A DNA stretch of 11,595 nt from Solidesulfovibrio magneticus (GCA_002482565.1 DLGG01000104.1:1-11595); one strand, 5' to 3'. Counted from the first letter of the stretch, positions 1-6,926 are shown. Notes: generated by a model from the sequence alone, not told the origin. A program made the numbers and translations.

Positions 1-350
1 CCGCCGCGCTCGGCGACCCCGGGGCCCAGGTCGCCCTGGGGCATCTGGCCGCCGCCGGCCTTGACGGACCGGTGGACCGGACCCGGGCCGCCGCCGCCTT
101 CAGCAAGTCGGCCGCCGGGGGGTCGCCCCAGGGCTATCTGGCCATGGGGCTGGCCTTTGCCCGGGGGGACGGCGTGCCGGCCGAACCGTACTGGGCCTAC
201 TGGTTTTGCCGTCGGGCGGAGCTGGGCGGCGGGCTCTCCCCGGAGGAAGCGGCTCTGGCCGCCGCCACGGCTGCCGCGGTGTTGCCGCGTTTGCAGCCCT
301 ATGAACGCCAGGCCCTGGACGCCAGCCTCAACCCCGGGAGCGTGCCGTGA
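1..350 (+). CDS. Sel1-repeat (TPR-like) protein, 3' end only
   Basis: The gene is open from the left edge; the reading frame starts at base 3 and ends at TGA 348-350, giving 115 visible residues. They contain Sel1-like units of the pattern A..G...A...LG..Y..G.GV....A..W...A: one around GDPGAQVALGHLAAAGLDGP and a second around GSPQGYLAMGLAFARGDGVP followed by AYWFCRRAEL. A helical tail with the LSPEEAALAA pattern common at the end of these proteins follows. Sel1 repeats are helix-turn-helix solenoids that act as protein-binding scaffolds, often exported in Gram-negative bacteria. The N-terminus, and therefore any signal peptide, lies outside the window. The stop overlaps the GTG start of the next gene (GTGA, 347-350), so the two are probably co-transcribed and translationally coupled. 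No specific partner can be named. Confidence 0.85.
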   Translation, partial: AALGDPGAQVALGHLAAAGLDGPVDRTRAAAAFSKSAAGGSPQGYLAMGLAFARGDGVPAEPYWAYWFCRRAELGGGLSPEEAALAAATAAAVLPRLQPYERQALDASLNPGSVP

Positions 351-3298
351 GCGTCCCCGAAGCGTCGCCCCGTCCCGGGGCCTTGCCTCCCCGCGTGGTC
401 TGGAGCTGGCTGGTCCTGCTCACCCTGGCCGGTCTGGCCCTGCGCTTGGCTGCCCTCGACGTCGTCGGCCTGTGGTGGGACGAATTCGTGACCCTTGGCC
501 GGGCGGCCTGGCCCGTGCCGGATCTGCTGCGTTCCCTGGCCCACGAGGGGCCAAGCGACGTCAGCCTCGATTCCTCGCCGCCGCTGCTGCATCTGCTGGT
601 CCATTCCAGCCTGGCTTTGTTCGGGCCGGGGGACGTGGCCGTCAAGCTGCCAAGCGTGGCGGCCGGCACGTTGACCATCCCGGTGGTCTGGCTGGTCGGC
701 CGGCGGCTTTTTTCCGACCGGGTGGCCCTGGCCGCCGCCGCCATGGACGCCCTGGCCCTGTTTCCCGTCCATTATTCCCGCGAAGCCCGGCCCTATGCCC
801 TGTATCTGCTGCTGGCCCTGACGGCCCTGGCCTGTCTGCTGCAGGCGCTTAACCGGGGGCGCTGGCGGGATTTCGCGGCCTTTTGCGCCGCCGGCATCGG
901 GATGCTCTATACCTCCTACCTGGCCTCGGCCACCTTGGCCGCTTTGGGGTTGGTGGCCGGCTGGCGCATCGTGGAGACCGCGCGGATAGGGGAGCGCCGT
1001 TTGGCCGGCCGGCTTTTGGGGCGCTTGAGCGTAGCCGTCCTGACCATGCTCGCGGCCTACGCGCCGTGGATGGAAGCCCACTGGTTCCAGATGCGCACCA
1101 TCGCCGGCGTCGCGCCGCTGGCCCGGCGTCTGGAGGGCGTGAGCCTGGAGTCGGTCCTTAAAAGCTTTGCCGCCTGGCACTACCAGGGCGATATCCCTTG
1201 GGTCGCCATGTTGACGGCCCTGGCCGTCCTGGGACTTGTCCGTTTTCTGTTCGTTGGCCGAGGCCGGTCCCTGGCGATTTTGGGCATTTGGTCCTTGACC
1301 GGCCTGGCCATGGCCGTGGCCCTGCCCACGAACATCAACGTGTCCATTCGTTATCTGGTCAATAATTATTACTTGTTCTGCTTTCTTGCGGCGGGCGGCA
1401 TCGAGGCCCTGGCCGCCGCCTGCGGCCGGTGGGGACGGGGGGCTCCTGGCGCGGCGCTGTGCGTCTGTCTGGGCGTGGCCGCCTGCGGGCCGACGTTTAT
1501 GATCTTTGATCTCTACGCCAAGCGCGACAGCCCGAGCATCAAAAGCGTGCTGGCCGATCTCGTGGCGCAGCGCGTCAACGTCGAGGCCATCCGCTACTAC
1601 CGGCCCAGGCACCTCAAGATCGTGGGCGACTGGTATCTGCGCGGAGCATTCCAGACCGCCGGCGACGCCTTTGACCGGCGCTACAAGCGGGCCTATTTTC
1701 TTTCGCCGGCCGACGATCCCGCCGCCGCGCCGTTGCCCGGTTCCCTGCCCGTGCGGCGGACCTTCTGGGCCGACATCGCCAAGATCGGCCTGCCTAACCG
1801 GGCGCCGCTGCCCCTGGCCGTGCCCTACCGCAACCGTTTCAAGGATCTTTCGGTCCTGGCCGACGCCTACGAACTGGAGAACATGACGCCCGACCTGGGC
1901 TACGGAACCCTGGCCCTTTATGATTGCCGCCGGCCGGGCCGGGCCGTATTCGCTTTCGCCGCCGCCCCCGGAAGCCGGGCCGGCGCGACGCGGACGGCCC
2001 TGCGCTTTGTCCGTCGCCAGGGGCAGGCCGCCCCGCCCGAGGGGCGCATTGTCGTTCGGGCCGGGACAACCCTGGAAAACGCGCCCGTCCTGGCCACGGT
2101 GACAAGCGCGGATTTCCCGGCCGGGGGCTCGGAATACGATCACGTCCTGGAACTGCCCGAACCGGACGCCGCCTCGGGCCGGGTCTACCTCATCCTCGAA
2201 AGCCAGGCCGGCTTCACGGACGGCTTTTTGGAACTTGCCTACCTCGAAACCAGGCCGGCCCCCCAGTCGCTCCCGGCCGACGGCCCGGAGGCCTGGGAAA
2301 TCTCGGCCGCCTCTCTGGCCGCCAACACGACCGTGGCCCCGGCCCTGCCCCAGGGACGTCCCTTTGGCGGCGACGTCCTGTACGGCTTTGGCGACACGCC
2401 CCGGCCGGAGCTGGGCCTTGGCGGACCGGCCGACCAGGCCGCCTATCTCGCGGCCTTTCCCGGCGACGTCCCGGTCCTGGCGTTGTCCGACGCCAACGGC
2501 CGGGAGCGCGCCCGCTATTACGATCCGCTGTTGGCCAGGCCCTACGCCCCCCTCGGCCCGGGCGTTCGCCTGGCTTGGGACGGGCGGCCGGCCAAAGGCC
2601 TTTGGGCCACGGGCGACGTCGCCGGGCAGACCGTGACCCTGGGCGAGACCGCCGTGGCCCTGCCCCTGGCCTGCCCGCCCGGGGCCAGCCTGGCCCTGGC
2701 CGACGACGGAAGGGGGCTGGCCCGGTTGTCGCCGGACTATGCCGCGCCGTTGCCCGACATCCTGCAGGCGGCGACGCTTTTCCATGCCGTGCGCAAGGTT
2801 GACGGCCAGGACGCCTTGACCTGCGCCGGGGACGCCCCGTGTTTTCTGACCTACGCCTTCAGCGCGCCCGGAAACCAAACGCCCATCACCGGCTTTCGCG
2901 CCACCTGGTACCCGTCCGTCCTGACCGACGGCGTCGGACATAACCGCGTCCTCGCCCAGTGGTCCGTGGACGGCAACGTCTATCACGACCTGGATAGCCT
3001 GCGCAGCCGGGGCGACTATTTCCTGTATTCCGGCACGATGCGCCAGGCTGCCCGGGTGCGGCTGCCCGCGCCGGCCAACCGCCTCTATCTGCGGTTTGTC
3101 CTGTCCGGCGGCGGCGCAAGGCTTTTCAGCTCCGGGGACACGCGTCTGGTCATGGAGTGCGATCTGGCCCGAACCGGATTTTCCGGCCTGTCGCTTCCCG
3201 CCGCGCCGGCTTTGGCGACCGCCGGTGGGGATGGCCTGGGACTGGCCGCCACCGCCGCCCCGCCGGTTCTGGATCTTGACCTGCGGGAGCGGCGTTGA
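347..3298 (+). CDS. GT-C family (GT39/ArnT-like) membrane glycosyltransferase with large C-terminal soluble extension
   Basis: This is a 983-residue protein. Residues 1-390 carry about ten or eleven hydrophobic segments (roughly 18-40, 103-119, 126-142, 151-168, 176-206, 226-242, 285-303, 308-327, 340-357, 366-388). After the first segment comes WWDE (43-46), the acidic pair expected in the first periplasmic loop of lipid-phosphate-sugar-dependent GT-C enzymes. YSREARPY (143-150) is also typical of this family. The enzyme would transfer a sugar from a polyprenyl carrier on the outer face of the inner membrane; donor and acceptor are unknown. Residues about 390-983 have no clear membrane segment and look rich in beta strands, with possible sandwich-like parts near 530-640 and 820-960; I do not recognise these domains. 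The GTG start is chosen because it overlaps the upstream stop and has GGGAG at 336-340 upstream. The extension is unusually long for the family. The membrane assignment is firmer than the enzyme activity. Confidence 0.8.
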   Translation: MSVPEASPRPGALPPRVVWSWLVLLTLAGLALRLAALDVVGLWWDEFVTLGRAAWPVPDLLRSLAHEGPSDVSLDSSPPLLHLLVHSSLALFGPGDVAVKLPSVAAGTLTIPVVWLVGRRLFSDRVALAAAAMDALALFPVHYSREARPYALYLLLALTALACLLQALNRGRWRDFAAFCAAGIGMLYTSYLASATLAALGLVAGWRIVETARIGERRLAGRLLGRLSVAVLTMLAAYAPWMEAHWFQMRTIAGVAPLARRLEGVSLESVLKSFAAWHYQGDIPWVAMLTALAVLGLVRFLFVGRGRSLAILGIWSLTGLAMAVALPTNINVSIRYLVNNYYLFCFLAAGGIEALAAACGRWGRGAPGAALCVCLGVAACGPTFMIFDLYAKRDSPSIKSVLADLVAQRVNVEAIRYYRPRHLKIVGDWYLRGAFQTAGDAFDRRYKRAYFLSPADDPAAAPLPGSLPVRRTFWADIAKIGLPNRAPLPLAVPYRNRFKDLSVLADAYELENMTPDLGYGTLALYDCRRPGRAVFAFAAAPGSRAGATRTALRFVRRQGQAAPPEGRIVVRAGTTLENAPVLATVTSADFPAGGSEYDHVLELPEPDAASGRVYLILESQAGFTDGFLELAYLETRPAPQSLPADGPEAWEISAASLAANTTVAPALPQGRPFGGDVLYGFGDTPRPELGLGGPADQAAYLAAFPGDVPVLALSDANGRERARYYDPLLARPYAPLGPGVRLAWDGRPAKGLWATGDVAGQTVTLGETAVALPLACPPGASLALADDGRGLARLSPDYAAPLPDILQAATLFHAVRKVDGQDALTCAGDAPCFLTYAFSAPGNQTPITGFRATWYPSVLTDGVGHNRVLAQWSVDGNVYHDLDSLRSRGDYFLYSGTMRQAARVRLPAPANRLYLRFVLSGGGARLFSSGDTRLVMECDLARTGFSGLSLPAAPALATAGGDGLGLAATAAPPVLDLDLRERR

Positions 3299-3435
3299 AA
3301 CGAGCTGCTGTCGATAGCCCAAGGCCGGATCAATGCTGCAAGAGGCGGCCAGAGCCCGGACCACGGGATCGAACAGGGCCTTTCATGTCGCGTCCGCGAA
3401 AAGCTCATTTGGTGTTTTGTGGTTAACAGGCTAAG

Positions 3436-3468
3436 AGTATTTTTTTTAAAAATACTATCGTATTTTTA
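3436..3468. promoter_or_regulatory. A/T-rich triple-arm inverted repeat (possible operator or switch)
   Basis: AGTATTTTT (3436-3444) and AAAAATACT (3448-3456) form a perfect 9-bp inverted repeat with a 3-base loop. The middle arm can instead pair as TAAAAATAC (3447-3455) with GTATTTTTA (3460-3468) across a 4-base loop. The two hairpins are therefore mutually exclusive and share the central arm; seen as DNA, this is three alternating half-sites of a GTATTTTT motif. It is the most A/T-rich patch in the window and sits 233 bp before the histidine-rich gene. The repeats are directly visible. A role as a regulator-binding site, promoter region or weak terminator is inference. Confidence 0.5.
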
Positions 3469-3688
3469 AGGGGTGCGACATTAGAGCCGGGGCGTATGTC
3501 GGTTTGAAGCTGGCCAGGACGCCGTGTCCAGCACGCATCATGCCTTCCCGTGCCCAGGCGGTGCTTGTCAACCTGGCCTTGGTATGCGCCCATAAGCAAC
3601 AATGCGACGGAGACATGCTTGCGGTGCGATGGGAAAAAGAAACATGCCGTCTAGGCAGGCGGGATAAAACGGGCCATGCTGCTGCAAA

Positions 3689-3695
3689 AAGGAGG
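3689..3695 (+). promoter_or_regulatory. Strong ribosome binding site of the histidine-rich gene
   Basis: AAGGAGG lies five bases before the ATG at 3701. It is a full Shine-Dalgarno match at good spacing, and the best argument that the low-complexity reading frame behind it is really translated. Confidence 0.75.
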
Positions 3696-3700
3696 CAGCC

Positions 3701-3964
3701 ATGCAAGGCGACCACGAACACCACCATGACCATGCCCACGAACATGCCCATGAGCACGAGCATGAACATGAGCATCCGGGGATGGGAAAGCACAGCCACA
3801 GTCATGTCCACACGCACACCCACGAACATGCCCACGAGCACAAGCATCCCCACGAACACGGCGCGGGGGAAGGCGTCCATGACCACGACCATGTCGGGGA
3901 GCACGGCCGCCATGACCATGTCCACGAGGGGCATGAAAGCGAACCCCACGACCACGCCCATTGA
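3701..3964 (+). CDS. Small histidine-repeat protein, probable metal (Ni/Zn/Co) binder
   Basis: The 87-residue protein contains 35 histidines (40%). From residue 5 to 53 histidine falls on almost every odd position (H-E-H-A, H-S-H-V, H-T-H), broken only by PGMGK at 26-30; a second His/Asp/Glu-rich part follows from residue 60 to the C-terminal His-Ala-His. There is no cysteine, no hydrophobic core, no signal peptide and no membrane segment, so it should be cytoplasmic and disordered. Known proteins of this composition (Hpn of Helicobacter, the His-rich ends of HypB, SlyD and some ZIP or CDF transporters) bind and buffer nickel, zinc or cobalt. A metal storage or buffering role is inferred from composition; no transporter or metalloenzyme gene is adjacent. 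The start is fixed by AAGGAGG at 3689-3695. The frames opposite and beside it are open only because the DNA is a hexamer-like repeat. The gene converges on a TolB-like gene. Confidence 0.75.
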   Translation: MQGDHEHHHDHAHEHAHEHEHEHEHPGMGKHSHSHVHTHTHEHAHEHKHPHEHGAGEGVHDHDHVGEHGRHDHVHEGHESEPHDHAH

Positions 3965-3980
3965 GGCGTTCAGGCCAGGC

Positions 3981-4000
3981 GGCCAGACCGCTGTCTGGCC
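3981..4000. terminator. Hairpin between convergent genes
   Basis: GGCCAGAC (3981-3988) pairs perfectly with GTCTGGCC (3993-4000) across the loop CGCT, an 8-bp stem lying exactly between the stop of the histidine-rich gene (3962-3964) and the opposing stop at 4001-4003. There is no T-tract on either strand, so efficient intrinsic termination is uncertain. Position and strength suit a shared bidirectional terminator or transcript-end stabiliser. Confidence 0.5.
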
Positions 4001-4909
4001 TCAGGGGCCGGCCGGCGGCATGGGGTCTTCGCCCGGCCCCAGGTCCACCGGAGCTTCGCCCGGGCGGATAAGCCACAGCCGAAACGGCCAGACCGCTGCG
4101 GCCTGGCCGTCGGTGTAGCCGGTAAAGACCAGCGCCGAACCGTCCGGCGTCCAGGCCGGGGCAAAGGCCGTGAAGTGCTCCGGGGTGAGCTGGGAAATCC
4201 GCCCGGTTTGCGGGTCCTTCAGAAACAGCGCCGAGCTGAGATCCGGCACCTTTTTTCGAAAAAGCGGCGTGCCGGCCACGGGCCTGGAAAAGGCCAGCGC
4301 GCCCGTGCCGGGCCGGGCCGTGAAGCGGTCGGCGCTGGTGAACGCGCCTTGTCCGCCCTGGGCAAAGTCGGCCAGGGGCCGGCGCGAGACGACGGTTCCG
4401 TCCGGGGCCAGCCGGTAGAGATGGGTCATGTCCTGGTAGAGGATGTGTCCGTCGGGGGCGTAGCTCGGTTCGAAGAAGTCGTCCCCGTACGAGCCGCCGG
4501 CCCGGGCCAGCCGCTTGGGCTGCCCGCCCGGCCGCACGGTCCACAGCTCGGACATGCCGGCCTCGGTGCGGCGGGTGAAAAGGACCTCGTCACCGGTTGG
4601 GGCGAAGCGCGGGCAGCCGAGATAGCCGCCGGGCTTGGCCAGCAGGCTGGTATTGCCCGTGGCCAGATCGCACAAGGTGATTTGCGCCCGGGCCGGGTCG
4701 TCGCCGTGCTCCAGCCAGACCGCTTGCCGCGCCCCCGGGGACAGGGCGGGTTGTCTGCCCTGACCGATCTGGCGGGTTTGGCCGTCGGCGCGCAGCAGCA
4801 CGGCGTCGCGCCGGCTGTAGACCAGCGGCCCCGCCGGCTCCCCGGCCCCCAGGGGGGAGGCAGCCAGAAACACGAACAGCAAGCCGGCCAGCACAACACG
4901 GTAAACCAT
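4001..4909 (-). CDS. Secreted TolB-like beta-propeller (PD40 repeat) protein
   Basis: The protein has 302 residues. It begins with a Sec signal peptide: MVYR, then the hydrophobic stretch VVLAGLLFVFLAAS, with a likely cleavage near LGA-GEP at about residue 22. There is no lipobox cysteine, so a free periplasmic protein is expected. At least four PD40/WD40-like blades follow, with the hallmark (A/T)PDG..(L/I).(F/Y): PALSPGARQAVWL (54-66), PRFAPTGDEVLFTRR (100-114), PSYAPDGHILYQD (148-160) and PAWTPDGSALVFTGY (251-265). Such propellers bind proteins or ligands; TolB itself works in the Tol-Pal envelope system, but this protein lacks the TolB N-terminal domain and no tol or pal genes are near, so it is not called tolB. 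ATG 4909 is chosen because it opens the signal peptide; the frame extends 60 residues upstream but that part looks non-coding. Its ribosome binding site is weak (GCGGG-like). Confidence 0.8.
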   Translation of the reverse strand: MVYRVVLAGLLFVFLAASPLGAGEPAGPLVYSRRDAVLLRADGQTRQIGQGRQPALSPGARQAVWLEHGDDPARAQITLCDLATGNTSLLAKPGGYLGCPRFAPTGDEVLFTRRTEAGMSELWTVRPGGQPKRLARAGGSYGDDFFEPSYAPDGHILYQDMTHLYRLAPDGTVVSRRPLADFAQGGQGAFTSADRFTARPGTGALAFSRPVAGTPLFRKKVPDLSSALFLKDPQTGRISQLTPEHFTAFAPAWTPDGSALVFTGYTDGQAAAVWPFRLWLIRPGEAPVDLGPGEDPMPPAGP

Positions 4910-5080
4910 GACGCACCCGCTTTGTCGTTGGTGAGGGCAGTGAACAGTCGCCTCAAGACTCGGCGGCCAGTGTACCGGAAATAGCCCACCCCCCGGGCGG
5001 GTGTCCAGCCGCCCGGACCTCGCCTGAGCCGGTTTTTTTGTCCGCAAGGGCGCTTCTTGGCGCGGGCCGGCTTGGCTGAC

Positions 5081-5097
5081 AAACGCCAAACCTGGCG
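5081..5097 (-). terminator. Possible weak terminator of the endonuclease IV-like gene
   Basis: Read on the minus strand, CGCCA-GGTT-TGGCG (5097-5084) forms a 5-bp hairpin followed by TTT (5083-5081). It lies about 45 bases beyond the stop at 5141. The stem and T-run are short, so this is tentative. Confidence 0.3.
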
Positions 5098-5140
5098 CGT
5101 TTTCCGGGAAAGGCCGTGGCGTGTTCCCAGGTGCGCGTGA

Positions 5141-5959
5141 CTACAGGGCGAGCCAGGTCTTTTTGAGCACTGTGGCGTCGTGCTCCAGCGCCGGCGATTC
5201 GCAGATGACGCAGCCGCCCGCGCCGTGATCCTTCAGCGCCGACAGGCAGGCCGTATAATCGAAGTCGCTTTGCTCCAGGGGCAGATGGCGCTTTTCGCCC
5301 TTTGGGCCGTATTCGATGCCGCTTATGTGGATATGCAGCTCGCTCAGGGCCGCTTCGCCCAGGACGTCGGCCAGCTGGCGCAGCACCCGGCCAAAGTCGG
5401 CGCGGGTCTTGAGTGCGCCGTTGTCCCGGGCGTGGATGTGGGAAAAATCCAGGCACGGCTTGCAGGTCGGAATGTCGCGGCACAGGGCGGCCAGTTCGGC
5501 CGCAGTGCCGAACTGGGTGGCCTTGCCCGTGGTCTCCAGGCGGTAGCGCACGCCCGTGTCCGGCAGGCGGCGGAGGTTGTCGGCGATGGTCTGGAACACG
5601 GCCTCCGGCGGCTGGCCCAGGTAGTAGCCGGGGTGGAAGACCAGATCGCGCCCGCCGACCAGGGCAAGGGCCTCGGCTCCCTGGCGGATGCGGGCCAGGG
5701 AGGCTTCGAGCTTGTCCGGCTCGGCGGCGTTGAGATTGATGAAGTAGGAAGCGTGGGCGGTCAGGTGAAAATCGCACGCCGCCTTGGCGGCCAGGATGGC
5801 CTCCCGGTTTTTGGCCGTGACGTTGACCGAACGCACAAAGGGCAGCTCCATGGCGTCCAGGCCCAGGCCCCGCAAGTGGGGGATGGCCGTGGCGTAGGTG
5901 AATTTGCCTTTGCCGTCGCCGTGAGGCAGGCCGGAGATGCCAAAAAGCAGGGTGTTCAC
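5141..5959 (-). CDS. Endonuclease IV-like (AP endonuclease family 2) TIM-barrel protein
   Basis: The 272 residues match the usual length of deoxyribonuclease IV. The order of metal-ligand motifs follows the Nfo pattern: HASYFINL (H69), VFHPGYYLG (H109), RLETTGK (E142), CLDFSHIHARDNG (D171, H174), ELHIHISG (H209 or H211), GEKRHL (E222, H225) and VICESP (E254). In Nfo the corresponding His/Glu/Asp residues hold three zinc ions that cleave DNA 5' of abasic sites. The variant motif HISGIEYGPKGEKRH resembles the divergent archaeal-type branch more than the E. coli enzyme. Base-excision repair is therefore likely, but the wider superfamily also contains sugar isomerases and epimerases, and substrate cannot be settled here. 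The start is GTG at 5959 with GGA about 8 bases upstream. The gene is divergent from the acetyltransferase across a 389-bp gap. Confidence 0.75.
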   Translation of the reverse strand: MNTLLFGISGLPHGDGKGKFTYATAIPHLRGLGLDAMELPFVRSVNVTAKNREAILAAKAACDFHLTAHASYFINLNAAEPDKLEASLARIRQGAEALALVGGRDLVFHPGYYLGQPPEAVFQTIADNLRRLPDTGVRYRLETTGKATQFGTAAELAALCRDIPTCKPCLDFSHIHARDNGALKTRADFGRVLRQLADVLGEAALSELHIHISGIEYGPKGEKRHLPLEQSDFDYTACLSALKDHGAGGCVICESPALEHDATVLKKTWLAL

Positions 5960-6348
5960 TGTGGGATTCCGCGATAAAGGTGGTTTGGGGCGTGGGCTGC
6001 TTGACGCCGCCGCACGGGCCGGCTATCGCCCGGTGAGCAACGCTTCTCCCAGGAGGTCTTTTTTGTCTAGCGCCACTTCGGACCTTGCGGCACGGGTTGT
6101 CGGCGAAAGCCGCGCCCGCTAGTCGCCCCAAGGACCAGCTCCGCCTTCCTCCACGGAGGCGGCCCATCCCCTGGGGCGGCCCGCCGCGCCCGCTTTGAGC
6201 CTGTTCCCTCGCCGAACCGGACTCTTCTTGCTTTCCCCGACACCCACTCCCTGACGACGGCCCTTCCGGGCCGGGCGCGTCTTCCGGCTTGGCCTTTGCC
6301 TGTTCGGTCGCGCCCCGGCCGTACCTTCGACCGTTTACGGAGTGTCCC
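5960..6348. other. 389-bp divergent gap with several hairpins
   Basis: No gene is supported here; frames that cross it are shadows without homology signals. Visible structures are CTAGCG (6067-6072) paired with CGCTAG (6117-6122), enclosing a CGGC-GAAA-GCCG tetraloop hairpin (6101-6112); CCGCCT/AGGCGG (6141-6146 and 6157-6162); and CGGCCC-TTCC-GGGCCG (6258-6273). AGGAGG occurs at 6053-6058 followed by a T-tract, but only a 19-codon TTG frame follows. Both flanking genes must have promoters here, yet no strong -35/-10 pair is apparent. I recognise no riboswitch class. Confidence 0.5.
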
Positions 6349-6864
6349 ATGGTTATCCGCACCGAACGCCCGGGCGACGAAACGCCCATCGCGCGTCTTT
6401 TGTACGCCGCTTTCCATAACCATCCCCAGCATCCGCCCGGGGCCGAACCCGTCGAACATGAGATCGTCGCCCGGCTGCGGGCCGATGCCGCTTTGGCCCT
6501 GTCGCTTGTGGCCGAGGCGGACGGCGACATCGTCGGCCATCTGGCCCTGAGTCCGGCCCGCGTCGGCGCGTCAGGTCCGGGCTGGCTGCTGCTTGGCCCC
6601 CTGGGCGTGCTGCCGGCCCGGCAGGGGCAGGGCATCGGCTCGGCCCTGGTCCGGCAGGCCCTTGGCCGTCTGGCCGACATGGGCGCGGCCGGCGTCGTCC
6701 TCGTCGGCGACCCCGGCTTCTACGGCCGCTTCGGCTTTGCCGCCGTGCCCGGCCTGGGCTGGCCGGGCGTGCCGGAACGCTTCGTCCTGGCCGTCAGCTT
6801 CGGCCCGGCTCGGCCCGGGGGCGACATCGTGGCCCACGCGGCCTTTGGCGTGGCAGCGTCGTGA
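6349..6864 (+). CDS. GNAT-family N-acetyltransferase, YhbS-like
   Basis: The 171-residue single-domain protein starts IRTERPGDETPIARLL, the usual first strand and helix of the GNAT fold. The acetyl-CoA binding motif A is at 83-101: GPLGVLPARQGQGIGSALV, with R91-Q-G-Q-G-I-G as the Q/RxxGxG/A loop. The later VLVGDPGFYGRFGF (117-130) is the signature of the YhbS group (GD..YY.RFGF). It transfers an acetyl group from acetyl-CoA to an unknown amine in the cytoplasm. The ATG at 6349 is chosen for GGAG at 6339-6342, six bases upstream; the frame runs 20 codons further back without a ribosome binding site. It points the same way as rsgA but is separated from it by 247 bp rich in palindromes, so they need not share a transcript. 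Confidence 0.85.
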   Translation: MVIRTERPGDETPIARLLYAAFHNHPQHPPGAEPVEHEIVARLRADAALALSLVAEADGDIVGHLALSPARVGASGPGWLLLGPLGVLPARQGQGIGSALVRQALGRLADMGAAGVVLVGDPGFYGRFGFAAVPGLGWPGVPERFVLAVSFGPARPGGDIVAHAAFGVAAS

Positions 6865-6926
6865 ATTGTTAGCTCATTAATCAAGGGTGTTATGGATTGT
6901 TTGTCGGAGCGGGACGCCTCCGGCGG

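Larger units (their letters stand above)
3299..3700. other. 402-bp gap between glycosyltransferase and histidine-rich gene
   Basis: No convincing gene is seen. The first 120 bp is ordinary GC-rich sequence without a clear terminator. At 3436-3468 there is an A/T-dominated block of interlocking inverted repeats, listed separately. The remaining roughly 230 bp leads to the histidine-rich gene. Readable frames cross it on both strands (for example from a TTG at 3504), but they simply run into the repeat gene and have no ribosome binding site. A promoter for the histidine-rich gene must lie here if that gene is transcribed alone, but no strong -35/-10 pair stands out. TTGTGG at 3417-3422 with TATTTT at 3438-3443 has only a 15-bp spacer. 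Confidence 0.6.

Noticed and set aside
299..3364. 1021-residue open frame on the minus strand opposite the glycosyltransferase gene
   Set aside because: It is low in hydrophobic structure, rich in Gly, Gln, Arg and Pro, and has no domain pattern; it is the usual antisense frame in GC-rich DNA. The plus-strand frame has membrane segments and family motifs.
3367..3377. GATCGAACAGG, loosely like a tRNA T-loop
   Set aside because: No acceptor, D or anticodon stems can be drawn around it.
3455..3961. 168-residue minus-strand frame with Met/Val-rich hydrophobic stretches resembling membrane helices
   Set aside because: The hydrophobic runs are the reverse complement of the His-codon repeat (CAT/CAC read as ATG/GTG), so the resemblance is an artefact. 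The plus-strand frame has the perfect ribosome binding site.
3504..4118. 204-residue plus-strand frame overlapping the histidine-rich gene
   Set aside because: It starts at TTG without a ribosome binding site, becomes a Met/Thr repeat from the shifted His codons, and runs past the shared terminator into the opposing gene.
6053..6122. Short frame (TTG start, about 19 codons) behind AGGAGG
   Set aside because: The product is too short and unremarkable, and the T-tract between site and start is atypical; more likely chance in a structured gap.
4953..6680. 575-residue minus-strand frame spanning the endonuclease-like gene and the divergent gap
   Set aside because: Its sequence is an Arg/Pro/Gly-rich shadow; the shifted frame at 5141-5959 carries the TIM-barrel motifs and 6349-6864 on the plus strand carries GNAT motifs.
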